Assembly (NCBI RefSeq): GCF_036985595.1
Contig: NZ_BTPU01000038.1
Coordinates: 1-34,083, forward strand
Reading direction: 5' to 3'
Source of the DNA: Vallitalea maricola
GTDB lineage: Bacteria; Bacillota; Clostridia; Lachnospirales; Vallitaleaceae
Length of the DNA: 34,083 nt
Within the stretch, counting starts at the first letter, position 1, and each line of letters starts with the position of its first letter. Both the position numbers and the translations under genes were made by a program. A model generated the notes under the pieces. The model saw only the letters and a program-made list of their open reading frames with translations, had not been told where the DNA came from and did no database searches. Of this stretch, positions 31,319-34,083 are shown piece by piece.

Positions 31319-33751
31319 ATGAAAACTACCACAAAAATTGCAGTAAGTAATCTTAAGTATAATAGAACAAGAAGTATTCTCATCTCAGTAGCGATAGTAT
31401 TAACTAGTTGTCTTTTAATGATTATTGGAACTAGTGCCTTTGGATTAGTTAAATATAACAAGGTGAATGCTGGAGAGCAAAACGGGTATTATGAAGGTAC
31501 ATATATAAGAGTAGATATAGCGACTGTTGAAAAAATGAAGCATCATGCAGATTTTATTAATATAGGAATATCTGAAGACATAGCCACAATAAAAATGAAT
31601 GATATAAGTGGTAGTCTTACTTATATGGACAATAACGTATGTGATATGATTAATATAGTTCTGGAAGAAGGTCATCTTCCAATTGAAGAAAATGAAATAG
31701 TTGGGCAGAAAGAATTTTTTGAGAGTATAAGCGGGACTTCATCCATTGGAAATATTGTCACAATACCATATAGGGTAAAGGGAGAAGGAAAAATAATAGA
31801 GAAGGATTTTATTATCTCTGGAATTCTTCCTAGTAACAAAACAAGTAATTATAATAAACGCTATCAATTATTAGTATCTGAAGATTTTTATAATAGTTCT
31901 ATTAGTGATGAAAATAAGTCTTGCAATGTCATATTTAATGTGTTGGGAGTAGATGAATTCAACTATGAACAGATGCAGGATAAGATTAAAAGTCTAGCTG
32001 AGACTCTAGGTATAGATAAAAATAATGTTATTATAAATAAAGGGTATTTGATGTGGATTACTAATCCATCGTCAGACATAATATTTGTGAGTGTTTTAAT
32101 AGGTATTTTAGTAATATTATTCAGCGCCCTTGTTATATATAATATATTTTATGTGGGTATAATTGATAAAGTACAAGAGTTTGGAAAAATAAGGGCTATA
32201 GGAACTACCAAGAAGCAGTTAAAACAAATTATTCTAAGAGAAGGGATGATTCTAGGATTAATAAGTATCCCTATAGGGATAGTATTGGGCTATATAATAG
32301 CCCATGTTGGTTTTGAATTTATGATATTCAAATTAATGGACCAGGTTGTAACTTACGATATAGAAAAGATATCTCTCTTAAATATACCAGTTATCTTATT
32401 AATTATATTAGTGTCTTTTATTACGATTTACATTTCTCTTAAAAAACCTATGAAGATTGCATCAAATATATCACCTGTAGAGGCTATTAGATATCATGAT
32501 AATACAAGTGGTAAAATTATTAAGAGAAAAGGTTATAAAACAGTTAACCTATGCCGTTTGACAATGGCTGATATAACTAGAAACAAAAAAAGAACCTTAG
32601 CAACTATAATGACTATGGGGCTTAGTTGTGTACTTTTTGTTACAGTAGCTAATATTGCAAGTAGTATGAGTCCTGAATATGCTGCTAAGCGACAAATGGA
32701 AAAAGGTGATTATCACATTGAATTAAATTATGATGTTGATGATACAGCTTATCCAGAAAAAAATCTTAATCATCTACAACAGCAGAATATCATGGGAAAT
32801 GGTTTAATTGAAGAGATTGAAGCAATAGATGGAATAAGTAAGATTGAAACAAGAGGTACGGTTCTTGCAAAATTAATATCTGATAATTCGTCAGAAGATG
32901 AAAGGTTAATGGGTATAAATGTACTTTCAAGGGAAGATTATGAAGCAAGGGTAAAAGAGTGTAAAAAAGGTGTTATGGACTATGATAAAGCAGTATCAGA
33001 AAATGGAATTGCTTATACATATGACTATTTTTTTGAGCAGTACGGTTATGAGATTGGAGATAAGTTAACTTTTGAACTCTATGATGGAGACAGGGTAATT
33101 AAGTTTGAAGCAGTTCTTCAAGCATCTACAAATTCTACAGATACAACATTTATAATGACTGAAGATACATTCAAAAAGTTAGGTTTCAAAGAAAATATTA
33201 TATCTCATATATTTATATATTGTGATAAAGATAAAGTAAAGTCAGTAGGTAATATGATAGATAATATTGCTTCAAGAAGTGAGTATTATTCCATGAAAGC
33301 TTATACAGAACTGTTGAACCAATCAAGATTCAGTATCAGATTATTAGTTGTTCCAGTGTATGGTCTATTGATTGTATTGGGAATAATTGGATTCATGAAT
33401 ATGGCTAATACGTTGATTACCAGTATTATTGCCAGAAAAAGAGAATTCGGTATTTTACAGGCTATCGGACTTACTAACAAACAATTAGGTAAGATGTTAC
33501 AAGCAGAAGGGTTAGTGTTCACTATAGGAACACTGATAATAGCTCTAACTGTAGGCAATTTTTTTGGTTACCAATTATTTCTAGGGGCTAAAAGAACAGG
33601 AATGATAGGTATATCCACATACCATTTCCCATTTAAAGAACTATTGATTATGACAATCTCTCTTCTTCTTATGCAGTCATTGTTATCAATATATATGAGC
33701 AGGTATATTCAGAAGGATGCCCTCATTGATAGGATTAGATATAATAGTTAA
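31319..33751 (+). CDS. ABC permease with two FtsX/MacB modules
   Basis: An 810-residue membrane protein made of two similar halves. The first has TM at about 18-40, an outer domain to about 250 and three segments between about 255 and 380, with KVQEFGKIRAIGTTKKQLKQII after the first of them. The second has TM at 424-446, an outer domain to about 670 and three segments to the end, with RKREFGILQAIGLTNKQLGKML at the matching place. The total is eight membrane segments. Such double-FtsX permeases work as mechanotransmission exporters or peptide-resistance pumps. It begins at the base after the ATPase stop. Placement behind the NRPS and two-component systems suggests it handles the product or a related compound (inferred). 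Confidence 0.92.
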   Translation: MKTTTKIAVSNLKYNRTRSILISVAIVLTSCLLMIIGTSAFGLVKYNKVNAGEQNGYYEGTYIRVDIATVEKMKHHADFINIGISEDIATIKMNDISGSLTYMDNNVCDMINIVLEEGHLPIEENEIVGQKEFFESISGTSSIGNIVTIPYRVKGEGKIIEKDFIISGILPSNKTSNYNKRYQLLVSEDFYNSSISDENKSCNVIFNVLGVDEFNYEQMQDKIKSLAETLGIDKNNVIINKGYLMWITNPSSDIIFVSVLIGILVILFSALVIYNIFYVGIIDKVQEFGKIRAIGTTKKQLKQIILREGMILGLISIPIGIVLGYIIAHVGFEFMIFKLMDQVVTYDIEKISLLNIPVILLIILVSFITIYISLKKPMKIASNISPVEAIRYHDNTSGKIIKRKGYKTVNLCRLTMADITRNKKRTLATIMTMGLSCVLFVTVANIASSMSPEYAAKRQMEKGDYHIELNYDVDDTAYPEKNLNHLQQQNIMGNGLIEEIEAIDGISKIETRGTVLAKLISDNSSEDERLMGINVLSREDYEARVKECKKGVMDYDKAVSENGIAYTYDYFFEQYGYEIGDKLTFELYDGDRVIKFEAVLQASTNSTDTTFIMTEDTFKKLGFKENIISHIFIYCDKDKVKSVGNMIDNIASRSEYYSMKAYTELLNQSRFSIRLLVVPVYGLLIVLGIIGFMNMANTLITSIIARKREFGILQAIGLTNKQLGKMLQAEGLVFTIGTLIIALTVGNFFGYQLFLGAKRTGMIGISTYHFPFKELLIMTISLLLMQSLLSIYMSRYIQKDALIDRIRYNS

Positions 33752-33777
33752 TTAATGGTATTAAGTATAAACAAGAT

Positions 33778-33816
33778 GACTCTTCAAAACTATTTAGTAT
33801 TGAAGAGTCTATTTAT
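33778..33816 (+). terminator. Terminator of the ABC operon
   Basis: GACTCTTCAA (33778-33787) and TTGAAGAGTC (33800-33809) form a perfect ten-pair stem with a 12-base loop, followed by T-rich TATTTATT. Confidence 0.75.
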
Positions 33817-33914
33817 TATATAGTAAGATTTTTAACATTCATCTCTACTTCATATGTCTTTCTATCACTTTGTTGTTGTATACTATTTTCTTGTTCACTA
33901 TTAGTCATATTCAT
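33816..33914 (-). CDS. Possible 32-residue peptide
   Basis: On the minus strand an AGAGG-like site lies about three to six bases before ATG 33914, and the ORF ends with TAA at 33816. The peptide starts MNMTNSEQENSIQQQSDRKT and is hydrophilic. It is the only coding candidate in the last 330 bases. Nothing beyond the ribosome binding site supports it. Confidence 0.3.
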   Translation of the reverse strand: MNMTNSEQENSIQQQSDRKTYEVEMNVKNLTI

Positions 33915-34052
33915 TATAACCTCTTATTATTGTACTTGCTTCATTATATTTGAAGTTATGAAACATGTTACTCTTATAATATATAATACATATTTAATAA
34001 GGTTAGTTATAATTAAAGTGAGATAGAGTGTTACTATGTTTAGTTGATGATC

Positions 34053-34083
34053 TGATTTTTGTTGTTCTGGACAACAAAAATCA
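34053..34083. repeat. Perfect 13-base inverted repeat at the right edge
   Basis: TGATTTTTGTTGT (34053-34065), loop TCTGG, ACAACAAAAATCA (34071-34083). It touches the window end, so the stem may be longer. It could be a bidirectional terminator, an operator or the end of a mobile element; nothing else nearby decides. Confidence 0.7.

Noticed and set aside
30650..33751. Classic BceAB-type peptide resistance module
   Set aside because: The kinase has a 75-residue outer domain and the permease is a double FtsX type with about eight segments, not the ten-segment Bce layout. A peptide-related role remains possible.

Overview
The window is about 34 kb of AT-rich DNA with strong AGGAGG-type ribosome binding sites, tightly packed co-directional operons and several sporulation genes (GerW-type protein, CotF-like coat proteins, a SleB-like wall hydrolase). 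This points to an endospore-forming member of the Clostridia. A Vallitalea-like lineage is only an impression from the small Cys/Gly-rich and coat-type proteins. No rRNA, tRNA, CRISPR array, transposase or phage gene was seen. Almost everything lies on the + strand; the exceptions are two pairs of small, probably spore-related genes and one doubtful peptide near the right end.

Layout. 1-558 is a long untranslated region with a consensus promoter, a 7-codon leader ORF and several hairpins, leading into a MutS2-like ATPase gene that lacks the Smr nuclease domain (574-2514). 2541-8099 holds a YjbR-fold protein, two related small minus-strand proteins (one Cys/Gly-rich), a YbdG-type mechanosensitive channel, uracil-DNA glycosylase and topoisomerase III. 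8131-10283 holds CotF-like coat genes (one only 59 codons), a 52-residue conserved-looking protein and a four-repeat S1 protein with a strong leader hairpin. 10556-16043 is a four-gene operon: zinc-ribbon membrane protein, two ABC-2 type permeases and a helical unknown, with no ATPase. 16163-20598 holds small unknowns, a Lit/TIGR01906 membrane protein, the DUF2953-GerW pair, a copper-amine-oxidase-N/SleB wall hydrolase and a 2-TM/YbjQ pair. 20709-21599 is a DUF89 phosphatase.

The most interesting part is 21601-33751. A secreted DUF2680 protein with tandem TTTCATA repeats in its promoter is followed by a gene string that reads as one unit: response regulator, histidine kinase, a one-module nonribosomal peptide synthetase (condensation, adenylation, carrier, reductase), a second response regulator and a second histidine kinase. 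After a terminator and a promoter with ATGAAAG repeats comes an ABC ATPase plus a two-FtsX-module permease. The adenylation pocket reads D-L-E-S-I-G-S-V-C-K, which matches the lysine code I recall for the bacitracin synthetase at nine of ten positions. The simplest reading is a small locus making an N-capped lysine aldehyde (or its cyclic imine or alcohol), with its own sensing and export or defence.

Several starts were moved from the longest possible ORF to the one supported by a ribosome binding site; each case is noted in its entry. Residue numbers follow the chosen starts. Family names are from motif recognition by eye, not from a search.
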